Made by a program: the position numbers and the translations under genes
Shown: positions 29,190-40,563 of the stretch, in pieces
Numbering within the stretch: position 1 is the first letter of the stretch
Layout: each line of letters starts with the position of its first letter
Notes under the pieces: model-generated
What the model was told of the DNA's origin: nothing
Database searches by the model: none
Seen by the model: the letters and a program-made list of their open reading frames with translations, nothing else
Assembly (NCBI RefSeq): GCF_036370855.1
Contig: NC_088099.1
Location: 23,651,501-23,715,500, forward strand
Length of the DNA stretch: 64,000 nucleotides
Direction of reading: 5' to 3'
From: Dromaius novaehollandiae
Lineage: Eukaryota > Chordata > Aves > Casuariiformes > Dromaiidae

Positions 29190-29262
29190 CACCAATGTCA
29201 GTCAGTTGTTCCACTGACATAAACGTTACACCAATGTAAAACTTGAACTAGATTCAGTGTGC
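29190..29262. repeat. Possible decayed palindromic repeat in C1QL3 intron
   Basis: GTTACACCAATGTAAAACTT and AGATTCAG near the right end recall one arm of the palindromic type; the left arm is poorly preserved. Confidence 0.25.
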
Positions 29263-29569
29263 AGAACTCTATAGCTATTACTACATATATATTAAAGAAA
29301 AAAAAAAGGGCTCAAAACATTTATAGGACTGCAAGCAACGTTGTATTAATCAGATGACTGAGAAATGGGCAGCTTATTGCTTCAAATTCAAATGTATTAT
29401 GGGAGAAAGTAAGTAATATCCATATAAAAACCCCCTACAATGCATGTTGTGAGATGTTTAAAGTGGCAACAAATGCATGCTGAATAGACCGCTGAGGATA
29501 TGCTTTAATTTCACCATGCAGGAAAAATTATCTGAGTTTTCTTAACCACTCATTATGTATTTTATGTAG

Positions 29570-29749
<180 letters not shown>

Positions 29750-30208
29750 TAATAACTAAAAAGACCCACCAAACCAACCCAAAAATGAAGCTTGCTCTTC
29801 TAGGAAATGGATTTGCGTGGCAAAAGTCAATGAATCAAGCACCCCAGCGGAGATCAACCACAGAACACCTCAGTAGCGGGGAAAAAATCAAATGCTACCT
29901 GATTCACATCTGTACAACACAGAGAAACCTTATGTTAAAAAATTACAAAGCAAGTTAAACAGATGTGTGATCCACTACCGCCAAAGCAAATACTTCTTTA
30001 TTGTTAGTGTCCATGTGAATGAAGTCCTACATAGATCAAATTTTTATAGAAAAAACCCTTAAAGACACTGAGTTATTCCTTCAGTGTATATGATACGTCG
30101 ATGTGTTATGATCTTGCTGCTTTATCCATACATCAGCTTTGGTTCTTGTGACTTACTTGCTAACAATGATGCTTGGAGTCCACTCAATGTGGTGAGGAAT
30201 GATTTTAC

Positions 30209-30214
30209 AATAAA
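30209..30214 (+). terminator. C1QL3: Proximal polyadenylation signal, C1QL3
   Basis: A canonical AATAAA lies 460 nt after the C1QL3 stop, followed within about 40-70 nt by T-rich and TG-containing sequence. It is a plausible proximal cleavage signal. Usage cannot be told from sequence alone. Confidence 0.45.
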
Positions 30215-30416
30215 AGGAAGAGGTAATCAAATATACTTTCTCTCTCCAAAGGAATTGTTTGCCTTGTACTTTTCTTATCCTTCCACTTAAAACTAGAAAC
30301 TAATCAGCTTCAAGCCTTAACTCAGTGTTCCTGCATTGTAGGTTTACATTAGATTTTTTTAACATAAAATCAAACCTCTGAAGTTGTTTATCTTGTCTTC
30401 CCCTTAGCTGTGTTCT

Positions 30417-30442
30417 AAAAAAAAAAAAAAAAAAAAAAAAAA
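30417..30442. repeat. Poly-A run in probable C1QL3 3' UTR
   Basis: About 26 consecutive A between the two C1QL3 polyadenylation signals. Confidence 0.9.
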
Positions 30443-30506
30443 GAACAGTAGAAGAAACACTTTTTTCTCTGAAAAATTTAATGGTTGACAAACTATTATT
30501 ACACCG

Positions 30507-30577
30507 GACCAAATCCCTGATTCCACTGAAGCCAATGGCAAATATCCCACTGATTTTAGTGGAAACAGGATTTGGCT
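30507..30577. repeat. Palindromic MITE-like repeat in probable C1QL3 3' UTR
   Basis: The arm from 30507 to 30527 (GACCAAATCCCTGATTCCAC) and the arm from 30558 to 30577 (AGTGGAAACAGGATTTGGCT) are inverted complements with few mismatches. The loop holds GAAGCCAATGG, the typical centre of the family. It lies between the two C1QL3 AATAAA signals. Confidence 0.6.
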
Positions 30578-30762
30578 CTTAATATGTAAACATGTGTAAA
30601 TACATATTTAGACAATTTTACAGACCCATCCCTGATGGTTTGTTGTGTAAATATTTAGCAAGCCTAACATCCGTATCCTCAGACCAAGTTAGAATTTTTC
30701 TTTGCGGCAATCAGTCTTCAATTAGTCTTTCAGCACTTAGTCTGTACTTGGATACTATTTTT

Positions 30763-30768
30763 AATAAA
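30763..30768 (+). terminator. C1QL3: Distal polyadenylation signal, C1QL3
   Basis: A canonical AATAAA lies about 1.0 kb after the stop codon. A TG-rich run (GTTTGGTGTCTTGTCTC) follows about 75 nt later, slightly far for a downstream element. It is the last AATAAA on this strand that I noticed before the PTER 3' end. Confidence 0.45.
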
Positions 30769-30824
30769 ATAGTTATGACTTAACATATTGCATATGTTCA
30801 ACTAGAATTTCCTATTAATATAAT

Positions 30825-30903
30825 GGGTCAAAACCTTGTTCATGTTTGGTGTCTTGTCTCACTGAAGTTAGTGGGATTATTCCCACAAAGGAAGAGTGGG
30901 AGA
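30825..30903. repeat. Possible decayed palindromic repeat
   Basis: GGGTCAAAACCTTG on the left, a CTCACTGAAGTTAGTGGGA centre and AGATTTGAC on the right suggest another degraded copy of the palindromic type. Arm pairing is weak. Confidence 0.3.
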
Positions 30904-31089
30904 TTTGACACGAGAGAAAATGTTGTCGCACAGACCTTTTCCATGGTAGCTTATTATCAGTTTGTAGTAAGGTGTGCCTATGAAATGGACATTAGATAAG
31001 CATATTACCAAAAATGATAACACATATGCAAAGAAAGAAGCAGATATTTAAATGCAAAAAAGTGTGTATTAAAACTTATTTTTCTCATT

Positions 31090-31132
31090 CATATATATAT
31101 ACACATATTATATATATATATATATATATATT
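31090..31132. repeat. AT microsatellite between C1QL3 and PTER
   Basis: AT repeats with an ACACATATTA interruption lie in the gap between the convergent 3' ends. Confidence 0.9.
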
Positions 31133-32554
31133 AAAAAGTCTCAAGGAAGTTTAATCCATATAAAGGATTAATGGCTTGGAGAATTAAACTAAAGACAGGT
31201 AATATGAGTTACATAGTTATAAAAATGCTTTAAAATCAGTCACAGAAGTAATATCCACAGAATATTTATATTCAGAAAAAGAATAATTATTTGCTTTGTT
31301 TTGAGGAGAGGAGGCTGTCTGTTTCTCTCAGGTTAAAATTTGCAGATTTCAATCCAAAAGAAAATATTAGCAAGATAATTAACTGGCTTCTTAGCACAGT
31401 TGCTTATGTTACTTACTTTTAACATTTTGGCAAAATCAAGGTAATATTTGTATAGACTGTTAAAGAGTAATAGATGCTACCCCTAGCATTTCTATTGCAT
31501 GTAATTTGCCAGAAGCAACTTTGTCTAATCTACTAAGTAAAGGGTACAAACTGAGATTTATCTGCATTAAAACATCAAGAGTGTCTGCCATTGTGACAAA
31601 AAAAGCTCTTCTGTGCTGACTGCTCAGTAGAAGTTTGGTCAAGATTTTAAGAATCTCTCTAAAAAAAAATCTCATTTAAATGACTGAAGCTTTTCTTAAA
31701 CAGAACACATTACTCTTTCTGTTTCCGTTTTGGATAGCTGTCCAATTCAAAATACATGCCTAGCTAGTCTATGTTCACTAAGAGGATAACGAGTCTAGCT
31801 CATCTAGATTTTATAAAGGGACATTATGCTTCAAATTGCTTGTGTATTATGTCATCGGACTAGCTGAGCTTTTACTCTGTGACAAAGTGCCAACCTACAT
31901 CCATACACTGTAGTGGTTACTCCTGGTTTTTTCTACTACGTAATGTATTTTAATAATGGATGTGTAACTGACTTCATGTCTATTCATTCCATAGTTGCTT
32001 TTATCGGTTAGCGCACTCACAGCAGTGTAGCTAGATTTTTCTATGTAGTATCAAACAGTAATGTATCAGGCTAGAGATCATTTACAACTAGCAATGCATA
32101 TTTACTAAGGTATTTATTGGAAAAGCTCATTACTACAAGACATGTAACATCAAATTTGAAGAAGCTTTTCAAATCAGACTACCACCGCTACTGAGTAAGA
32201 CCTTTTGTTTGGATAAATCACTTGCCCTGGTTAATGTTAGACAAAAGGAAAGAACAAACTTTTTGTGAAAAACACATATAAGGCAAACATTTCTTCCTTT
32301 TTCATCATATCTTGAAACACTGATTTGTAAAGACTTATATCACAACCTTTGTTATAACTATAGCAACTCATTAAAACTGTATTATGTAATATATTTTGAC
32401 TTTTGGTGTTGCATCCTCATAAAAAAAGGCCGTCCTTCATGAAATTTCACATTGCCATTGCAAATTTCCAAAAGTTCAATATAAAAAAATTGATGTGATT
32501 AAAAAAAGCCATCTATAACAATACTGCACACAGTTTAAGAGGTCTACAAATTGC

Positions 32555-32560
32555 TTTATT
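32555..32560 (-). terminator. PTER: Predicted polyadenylation signal, PTER
   Basis: TTTATT on the + strand reads AATAAA on the - strand, about 600 nt downstream of the PTER stop codon. It is followed on the - strand by a GT-rich stretch (CTGTGTGC). A TTTATT at 33155-33160 is only a few bases past the stop and is less likely to be used; another lies at 32113-32118. Confidence 0.45.
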
Positions 32561-33162
32561 CAAAAATATATTTTTCCATGTATTTTTTATATTTTCATTC
32601 AAAAATAAGTAAATTGTTAGATTAGAAAGAAACAGTATCTTTTTAGATTTACTTGGAATTTCTATTTTCTGCTGTCTTTGGAAGCTATTTAAAAATGCCG
32701 TACCTTTTATCAAGCATTACTTAAAAGGATATGAACATAATTAGCAGATTAGCAATATTACAAGGATTAAAATCATCCCCAGAAGGGGGAGAATTTAATT
32801 GAAAACACTACATTTCCTCCAAAGCACAGATGATGCATCTTCAAAAATATTTTTGGATAACATATAACAACAGAATTAGATTACTCTCTGGAAACAGGCA
32901 CTTTAATAATTCCATTGAAAAGATTTTGCAGGTGGGCTCATATCCAGTAAATCATTCATGAACAGATTTTTAAAAGGGAGAAAATGTAGACAGAATACCT
33001 AATTTTGTTGTGCTTATTAGAAAGAGAAGTCATGATCAGCTTGTTGGTATCTTACTCATACCTTATAGTTTACGTCAAAAGAACCAAATTTTAAAATGAC
33101 TGCTCTCCTGAAGCAAATCTGAATTGTATCAAGCTTCACTAAAAAATAGGAATATTTATTCA

Positions 33163-33379
33163 TTAACCCTTCTTAAAAGTCAACCATTGCTTTGGGTTTT
33201 CTAAGAGTATTTTATCAATTTTACTTTGGGATATGCCTCTAATTAGCATTTTAGGAACTATATTTTTAAGGATATGTGAATATCCATGACCACCATATTT
33301 CATCAACCTATTCTTAGTGTGCACATCATGAGCAATCACAATTCTGTCTTCATAGCCTTCATTGATCAGCATCCGAATC
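33163..33379 (-). CDS. PTER: Phosphotriesterase-related protein, coding exon 4 (C-terminal)
   Basis: This last coding exon encodes the end of codon 280 and residues 281-351, ending KQWLTFKKG then TAA (33165-33163). It begins after an AG acceptor (+ strand CT at 33380-33381) with one base completing the split Arg280 codon. It holds AHD with Asp298, the final metal ligand and catalytic acid position of the family, and the motif [11 protein letters not shown]. The ATG at 33372 is internal to the protein and is not a start. Confidence 0.95.
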
Positions 33380-36300
33380 CTGCAAAAGTAAAAAATATAC
33401 CTGTCAGTGAAAGGTTCGCACTCTGCAACACCACCAAAGTAATCAGTATTTAACCTTTTTACATTACTGTGCTGCTAGACTGTATTATAAGTGAAATTAA
33501 TTATTTTCAGTTAACACAGAAGACGTTTCTTATATTGAATTAAAATTAAAGCACTTACTTCATAGAGTGAAAAAACCACCTCTGAAAGCAGTGTACCACC
33601 ACACCTCTCAAGGTGGAAAGGAAAACTCTCTTTCCAATTGGCACACTGCTTTGTGTTCCCAATCCCAGTAAGTCCACGGGGAAATGCAGGATTTCACCAT
33701 CAGCAAGCATGGGGCGCGATTTGTAAATACACGAGTTTGTAACAATTTCCTACATAAACTGCTTTTCAGCATGACTGATTCACAGGGTTAGTTCTTGCTT
33801 CCCCATTACAATTGTTAAGGATCAGCCTCGGTTTGTTACAATCGCTTTGTGAAGTCTGGCTCAGTTACGCAAATACTTTCACATCTTTAGTTAGCTCCCA
33901 TTTAGAATAACCAGGTTAATAAAATTTTTATGTTGGCAGGATCACATTCCATACAGACAGTAATATCCAAACACATTTCAAAGATGTTCATCCAAGAAGA
34001 AGATGAGCAAGACAGGCCTTGTACAGGGCTAGCATATGCCAGCAAATAAGAGGAATTAATACAGCAGCCCAGCGGAACAGATTTGGCAAAATGACAGCAA
34101 GTCAGCTCGGGAAAACCTGTAATCCTTCGGGTTATTCCCTTTCCCTGTGACAACCAAGTCTGCTACAGATGCTTGTACCAGTCCTCCTGCTCCACATTTC
34201 TCTCTGGTAAGCTTAACCCCTTGCTCAGCTTGTTTTTGAGAATTTATTCTGTACGCATATAAACTTCCATATTGTACAATGGTTAAGTATTCCACTAAGT
34301 TTCTTTTTTTTACTTGCATTGGCAGTAGTTTGCAAGCATTAAATGGCAGAGATGAATATAACAAACCTGGAGAGTGTTCATTCCTCACTAAGCCACCCAA
34401 TTCCATCACTTTCCAGCACTGTCAAATTTCAATTTCACTTTCTTGACTGCGCTTTTATCAGCAACAAAGCAAATATTAGTCTTGTAAGTAATCACACTCT
34501 ATCTGAAAGCTCTTACTGTCTGTTCTGATTACAATTAGTTATGAAGAGATACATGTAGCAGGGTCAAATCAATATGGTCAGTAGGAAGATGGCAAGTAAG
34601 GTAGAACTTGGCAAAAAATTAGCACCTTTCATAAAAATACTGTAAATAGTGCCATATAGTGAACAACACTATGTATACTGTAGAATTACAAAATCACAAG
34701 TGCCTTCCCCTCCCTTGAATACAGATAGACTACATGCAAGCCAGAGAAGAAGAGCAAAGCACTGTCTCACAATAACCTCCTTTTGGTTTGGACTGATTTT
34801 GTGGTTTTGGGAGGCATATGGCCCTCTACATTCTGTATTTATTGCTTGCTCTTGCTCATGTCTGTAGTTTTAGTTAGTACCTGTTTCTGATTCGAAGAAC
34901 AACTTTCCTAGCAAAATTAACTACATAAATCCATAAATACACACACAGCTGAACTGCATTTGAGCTGATGTGTATGACTACAGAAGTTTATTTAAGTTTT
35001 GAAAACTAACTGAACATGTTCTTCTCATTTAGTATTTTCACAGACAAATATAAGGGTCAATTTGATTTCTACCACTGTGGTGCTGTTTGGTCGAAAAATC
35101 CCAAGGTGATTGCCATTGTCACTGTATGTCCAGTGGGGATGCATCAAAAGCACATCCAGATCCATTTAATGGTATCTCTAACCCAAAGGCACATACTCAC
35201 ACCAAACAAAGAGAAGACAAACTTTTAGTATTTTCTTCCTATAAGCAGGCTGCTGCAATACACACCCAAGTAGCAGGCAGCGTAAGGAGAGACATCTGTG
35301 GCTGGGGGGATATTATGGATGGAGTAAAACTTTGCCATGGTTGAACAGACACTTGTTAACCATGGCCCACTCTATTCTTCCATGTGTTTTCCTCCCAGTG
35401 CTTCTGCACATGCTGACCTACTGTGGAACAGGAGAGGGGAAGGTGAACTATTCCAAAAAGCAATGTTAGCAATTTTAAATGTGAAAACTGTAGATTCATT
35501 ACAACAGTTTGAAATACTGAGTGCAAGACTGAGAGCTCAGTTAAGAGTGAGGAAAGATTTCTAGTGTGAAAAGCAGCATCCATACTTGGCAGTGAGTGGA
35601 ATGGTACCCACAACACCTTCTTAAGAAGAGAACAGCCTGAAAACAGAAAAGAAAAATTTTGAAGCTAACCTGGCAGAGAGGGGCAGAAAAACAATGTCTG
35701 AAATACAAGTGAAAGCTAGAAAGTAAGTTCATTAGCAGTCAGGGATCATAAAAGCCATCTCATCAAAGAGAAGTAAAGAATTGTTTCTGACTCTGGTAGG
35801 TGGGATGACATCCCACCCCTCAGAAAGCTGCCACTTGACTACATACGAACACTGTGGACAAACAGCAAAGGAGGATCACACCTCTGAGCAGAGAGGGAGG
35901 AGGGAGAAGCCCATTCCCAGCTGACCATACCTGTCTCAGACAGTGTCTGCAGGGAATGCATCTCTCTGGCAATACATTGTATTAGCACAACACAACAGAT
36001 TTTTCATGCAACTGAGCTGAGACTGCATATACTGATGAGGAACAGGGAAGAGAGATCCTGCCAGTAGGGCCAGTATTTTCACATTGTGAATGTGAAGAGC
36101 ACGAGAGCTCTGAAGAGACAGGAATCTCATCCTTCACGAGGGAGAAAGGGCAAAAGGAGAAGCGGGAGGAATGACAAAATGCTTGGAAGAACAAAAGACT
36201 GTTTTGCACCATAGAAACACAGGACCAAATCCACACAAGACAACCGATGAGTTTAGCTCATTCAGCCCATGCATGAGAAGATATAATAGGCTTAGATGAT

Positions 36301-36704
36301 GCATACTAGCAACGCCAGATTTCAAAAACTGTTTCAAACAAAATAACATAAATCCTGTATCTGCAGCCTTTTGTTTTATAGCATGACAGTCTATAAATGC
36401 AGTAAATGATAAAATTCAACCAAATTAGCATGTAATTAGGACAGAGAAGTCAAGTTAAAATAGCTTTTGATCTTTTTCTCAAATTACATTCTATGATTCT
36501 ACATCTTCCTTTGCAGATAGAAGAAATTATACATGGTGCTCTAAACAAGTGACAGCAGCAGAAAAAAAAATACCATGATTTTAGTATGATGGTGTGAACA
36601 GCCTGCAGAATCATTGTGATGCACTTAAAACATGGCGGTATGGTACCCATATTACTCATTTGTCAGTGGAAATGTTACTACTTAAACTGCATTGAAGTAG
36701 ATAC
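33380..36704 (-). other. PTER: PTER intron between coding exons 3 and 4
   Basis: The intron is 3,325 bp, with donor GTATCT at the exon 3 end and acceptor TTTTGCAG. It contains a short ATTCTATG-like stretch near 36487 that could be a CR1 LINE remnant but is too short to call. No exon, RNA gene or long repeat was recognised in it. Confidence 0.8.
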
Positions 36705-36845
36705 CTTGCGATTCTTTCATTGTCACTTGGCATATCGATATCAGGGTTTAAATGGTAATGAAGAAATTCTGTACCAAATAGGTCATACTCTAAATAGCAT
36801 CCAAGTTCAGCAAATTCCAGAAGTTTCTTTGTATCAAATATAGTC
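36705..36845 (-). CDS. PTER: Phosphotriesterase-related protein, coding exon 3
   Basis: This 141-nt exon encodes residues 233 (split) to 280 (split), with [15 protein letters not shown] and [10 protein letters not shown]. The acceptor is CTGCAG and the donor is AAG/GTATCT. Both borders split a codon after the second base, so the exon can be joined in frame to exons 2 and 4. The segment forms part of the TIM-barrel wall after the His230 ligand. Confidence 0.95.
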
Positions 36846-39800
36846 CTGCAGAACATACATAATACAAAGTCAGCACTGTAAAATGAGGAAAAACTCATGG
36901 CATGAGGACAGGTATTTGGGGACTTCCTACTTCCAAGGAATTGAAACAATTATCCAAGAGTTAATGCACCCTTTTGAAAAACGGAACTCCTGTTTGACAC
37001 ATGCAAATTAAACTGATACACAACGTTGTCTTTCTCATATTCATCTGGGATTTCATGCATCAAAAAACAAAACAAAACCAACCCTTCCCCCATGATATAA
37101 TGAGTACACTTAAAATCATCTTTAAATAGAAACAGAAAAGTTACTTACTTTTGATTTCACTAAACCTCTCAATAGACAACCTAACAAGGAAGGACATTTA
37201 AGGAGGAGGTTAATTCAGAATGACCTTTAAATAAAGACAATGGATTACTTACACATGACAGATTTACTTTCCCAAAAGAGTTACAGGAGACAGCTACATC
37301 CAGGGCTTGTTTCATCCATCAAACACCGTTAATACACAGCTTTGTCTTTAGTTTCTATTATATACAGTGATATGCTTCCAGATTGTCATTAGAGCTGCAA
37401 TATATCATTGCTTGCACTGGAGTCTGGGCAGAACACCTTCAGGAAACACTCTTATCAAAATACGTAACAGCACTGCAAATACTTGGGACATAGTTTAGCA
37501 TCAGGTTTGAAAAGTGACATGCTGGAAGAAACAAAGCTGCTAAAACCCAGCACTCATTCAGAAAAGAATGACAACTGAACTAAGAGCTCTCTGAAATAAT
37601 TTGTTTTTTTTCCTTTGAAACGTTTTTACCCAGAGTATAAGGTAACCAAATGAAAAAAATCCTCAAATAATACATTGCAAATTCATCTTTGTAACCGTAA
37701 CACTATCTTTTTCATATAGGGAAAAATCAGGTTTTCGTGAGGACAGCACATTTAATCAAAAGAGAAGCAATTTTATTGTATTATTATTGTGGATACTGAT
37801 GTCACAAAGTAATTCTACCCTGTTCCATTACGTCACAGTCTGTTGCTATGGAAATGACTGATGTCACAACTTCAATATTATGACATAACAGCAGGATCAA
37901 GTAGGAGGCACAGATGGGTTGAGAGAGAGAAAACCCATGTTCAAACAACCCTGCCATCAGCAGGAGTCTAAGAATTGCCAACTGTAATTAATAAAAAAAT
38001 GTTATTTTTAAATAGACATTACGGTTTGCAGAAGATGAGCATTTGAAAACCAAACGGGTTTGCACAGTGCAGAACAAGAGAAGGGGTAATTTTAGATCCA
38101 GCCCTGCTCAGTTCACAGAGAGACAGTAACCAAGAACACTAATATACCTGTGCGAACGTGGCAATGCGAGGTTGTTTTTTTTTTTTTAACCACTATATTT
38201 CAAAATTACAGCCAGATTATTTTATTTTGGCAAACTACTGTTAGTCTTGCACTTTTTGGCACTCTGCCCTAGCAAAGAGCAGGAGAGCTTAATTGCATCA
38301 GCCACTGGCTCCCCTTGCAAGCCACACTGATGTGGCAATGGCAGCAGTTCCCAGCTCTGAATGCTCATCTGTGTGCTTATTTAGTTGTTTGGGCAACAAC
38401 TGTCCCTGAAAAGGAGATGGGATACAGGGAAACATCCCGTGGTTTGGGTCTGATCCACGACAGGGATGCCATCAAACCATTATCGAACCAGCCTTCGTAA
38501 CAGTCACATAACAATAGCTACTGAAATGAATGAATGCTGATCTCTATGAATATACCTTTGTATCCTTAATTCCTACTAAATGACCAAACCCAAGATTCAT
38601 TAGCTTTTGCTTCCTAGCCTTCCTGTACACCACACAATTACTATAGAACTTGCTGTCTTTTGTTCTAAGGCGCTAAACTGCAAAACATGGTAGCTAGCAT
38701 TTTAGTTTTATCATTTGGCTGTAACTCCGCCTGAAAACTATCATTATGTCTATGTCAAAGGCAGGCAGGAAATATGGAGCTATGTACAAATTTATCTCAC
38801 ATTAAGGGACTGGGATGCTCCCACATAGATTCTTCTTACTGAAAGAGACTTAAAATGTTAAATGCACATTGCAAAGCCAAACTTCACGACAGTTTAGAGC
38901 TGTGTTACAGCAAGTGCCAGCTGGAATGTGTGAAAGTAATGAGAGAAGTGGTATCAGGAAATACCATATTGTCTGTCACGGCTGTTCACTGAAACTGCAC
39001 CTCTGCCTTGACTAGTTTCCTACTTACACTGTTTATTTTTCCACCAATAAAGCAGTGAATTCAATGACTCCCAACAGTGTACAAGGGCAAAACACACACA
39101 CTGGACATTTATGTTGTATCAAAATGGCTACATAAGTGCTGAAACCTGCAATTTGCTTAGTTCTCTTTTACACAGAGATTTAGGTCATCAGTTTTTCTTA
39201 AAAAATGAGAGAAAAACAGTTACAGATAAGATGGAATGCAGGTAAATACATAAAGAAAGCACGTCATTTATCTAATCAAATATAAATAAAATTCCATGGC
39301 CCTAAATTTTAGGCTTCTAAAATGCCCAAGTAAAACCTTTAGCTCTGTATGAATACAAAACAGTTGTACCTTGATTTGTAAGCTCATAGAACATATAATC
39401 TTCAGAGATTTGGAGCACAGTGATCATGCCTATATTACACTCACAACGGGGACAAGCAATCCAATTGCTGGGCGTCATATGACCACAGCCAGTCTCCATT
39501 ATTCAGCAGCTGGCCGAACTAATCAATGCTTGGACATTTTCCAACTCATCGTGAACTACACAAGGTCACACAAAACTCATTTGGTAAAGAGGCTGTTTCT
39601 AAATTGGAAAGAGAGAAGAGCACCAATTCCTCTCCATGGCTGATGTGGGGCTTCTAGTTCTTGCTCTCAAGGAAACTAAAAGTTAGCTCTTTGGTCTAAG
39701 ACAAGAACTACCCAAAATCCAACTAAGTCTTCTTCTTTTTTTTTTAAGCAGTATTTCTTCTGTCTGGCAGTAGAACTGAAAAGATCCGTTTTTTGCTCTG

Positions 39801-40297
39801 ATCCAGAATCCAGCCAAATCAATGAATTCTCCATTAGCATCCATGAGATTCTGGTCAGGCCCTTAAGGGTGCCCCGGTTTTCAAAAGTGCTGGCAGCCCA
39901 GCAGCTTCCCACCCAGTTTGGCAAGAGCTGCTCAGTGTCCAACACTTTCTGGAAGCAGTGATTTGTGAAGGCATTTATATCAGTGTGGAATCTCCATTTC
40001 TTAAAATGTGGCTACAGTTACTCTTAATTTCACATCCAGACCTTCAAAGAGGGCATTTAAAGTCCTTAAATCTCATTATGAACACGGATGTAAGAGCTGA
40101 GCCAGGCTGATTTCATTGGCAGCTGATCAAGCCCTGTATAAGCAGTTTTGTGTTTTCAAAATCAGTAAACTTGAAGACAATTCCTCACATAATGATCCCA
40201 GAGCACTACACAAACGTAGCTGTTCGCAGAGCAATTCCCTGAAATTTTACTGGGTCGTAGCGGCACTGCCAGGACAACTGCAGAATAGTCTGCTTAC
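36846..40297 (-). other. PTER: PTER intron between coding exons 2 and 3
   Basis: The intron is 3,452 bp, with donor GTAAGC and acceptor ending CTGCAG. The content is ordinary AT-rich sequence with short homopolymer runs (for example T-rich near 38175 and 39734). No additional exon or repeat family was recognised. Confidence 0.8.
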
Positions 40298-40563
40298 CTG
40301 TCAAGGTGAGACATGACCGTTTTTGAAGCATCGGCCCCAGCTTCCTGCAGAATGCGGATAATCTGGAAAGGTGCATCACTGTTCCTGCCAGGATGGATTA
40401 TAACGGGGCACCCAAGTTGTGACTGAGCGTGCGCCGTGGCCTGAAGCACTCTCTGTTCACTTGGAGTCAAGGGCCAGGAGCAGCCAACTTCTCCCACCAC
40501 ACCACACTTGATGTTAGTCCCATCCGCTCCACTGAGTATCTCATCGACAATAATACCTGTAAG
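40298..40563 (-). CDS. PTER: Phosphotriesterase-related protein, coding exon 2
   Basis: This 266-nt exon encodes residues 145-232 and two bases of codon 233. The start was set by the AG acceptor (+ strand CT at 40564-40565), giving [15 protein letters not shown] in frame after Gln144. It carries three metal-ligand positions: Glu169 (VVGEVGCSW), which replaces the carboxylated lysine of bacterial phosphotriesterase, His201 (VIIHPGR) and His230 (MSHLD). The donor is CAG/GTAAGC. Confidence 0.96.

Larger units (their letters stand above)
29750..30790 (+). other. C1QL3: Predicted 3' untranslated region of C1QL3
   Basis: AT-rich sequence follows the stop codon and carries AATAAA at 30209-30214 and 30763-30768. 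Between them are an A-run of about 26 bases (30417-30442) and a transposon-like inverted repeat (30507-30577). If the distal signal is used, both lie in the mRNA. The 3' boundary is inferred from the distal signal. Confidence 0.55.
30790..32540. other. Intergenic gap between convergent C1QL3 and PTER 3' ends
   Basis: About 1.7 kb of AT-rich sequence separates the predicted cleavage sites of the two genes. It contains an AT microsatellite (31090-31132) and a possible decayed palindromic repeat at about 30825-30903. No coding frame of note was seen. Parts may belong to a longer 3' UTR of either gene. Confidence 0.55.

Noticed and set aside
33163-33372. Separate small gene starting at the ATG at 33372
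   Set aside because: It is the last PTER exon; the upstream bases and acceptor join it in frame to exon 3.
36480-36500. CR1 LINE 3' tail (ATTCTATG repeats)
   Set aside because: Only about one and a half units are present and no CR1 body was recognised next to them.
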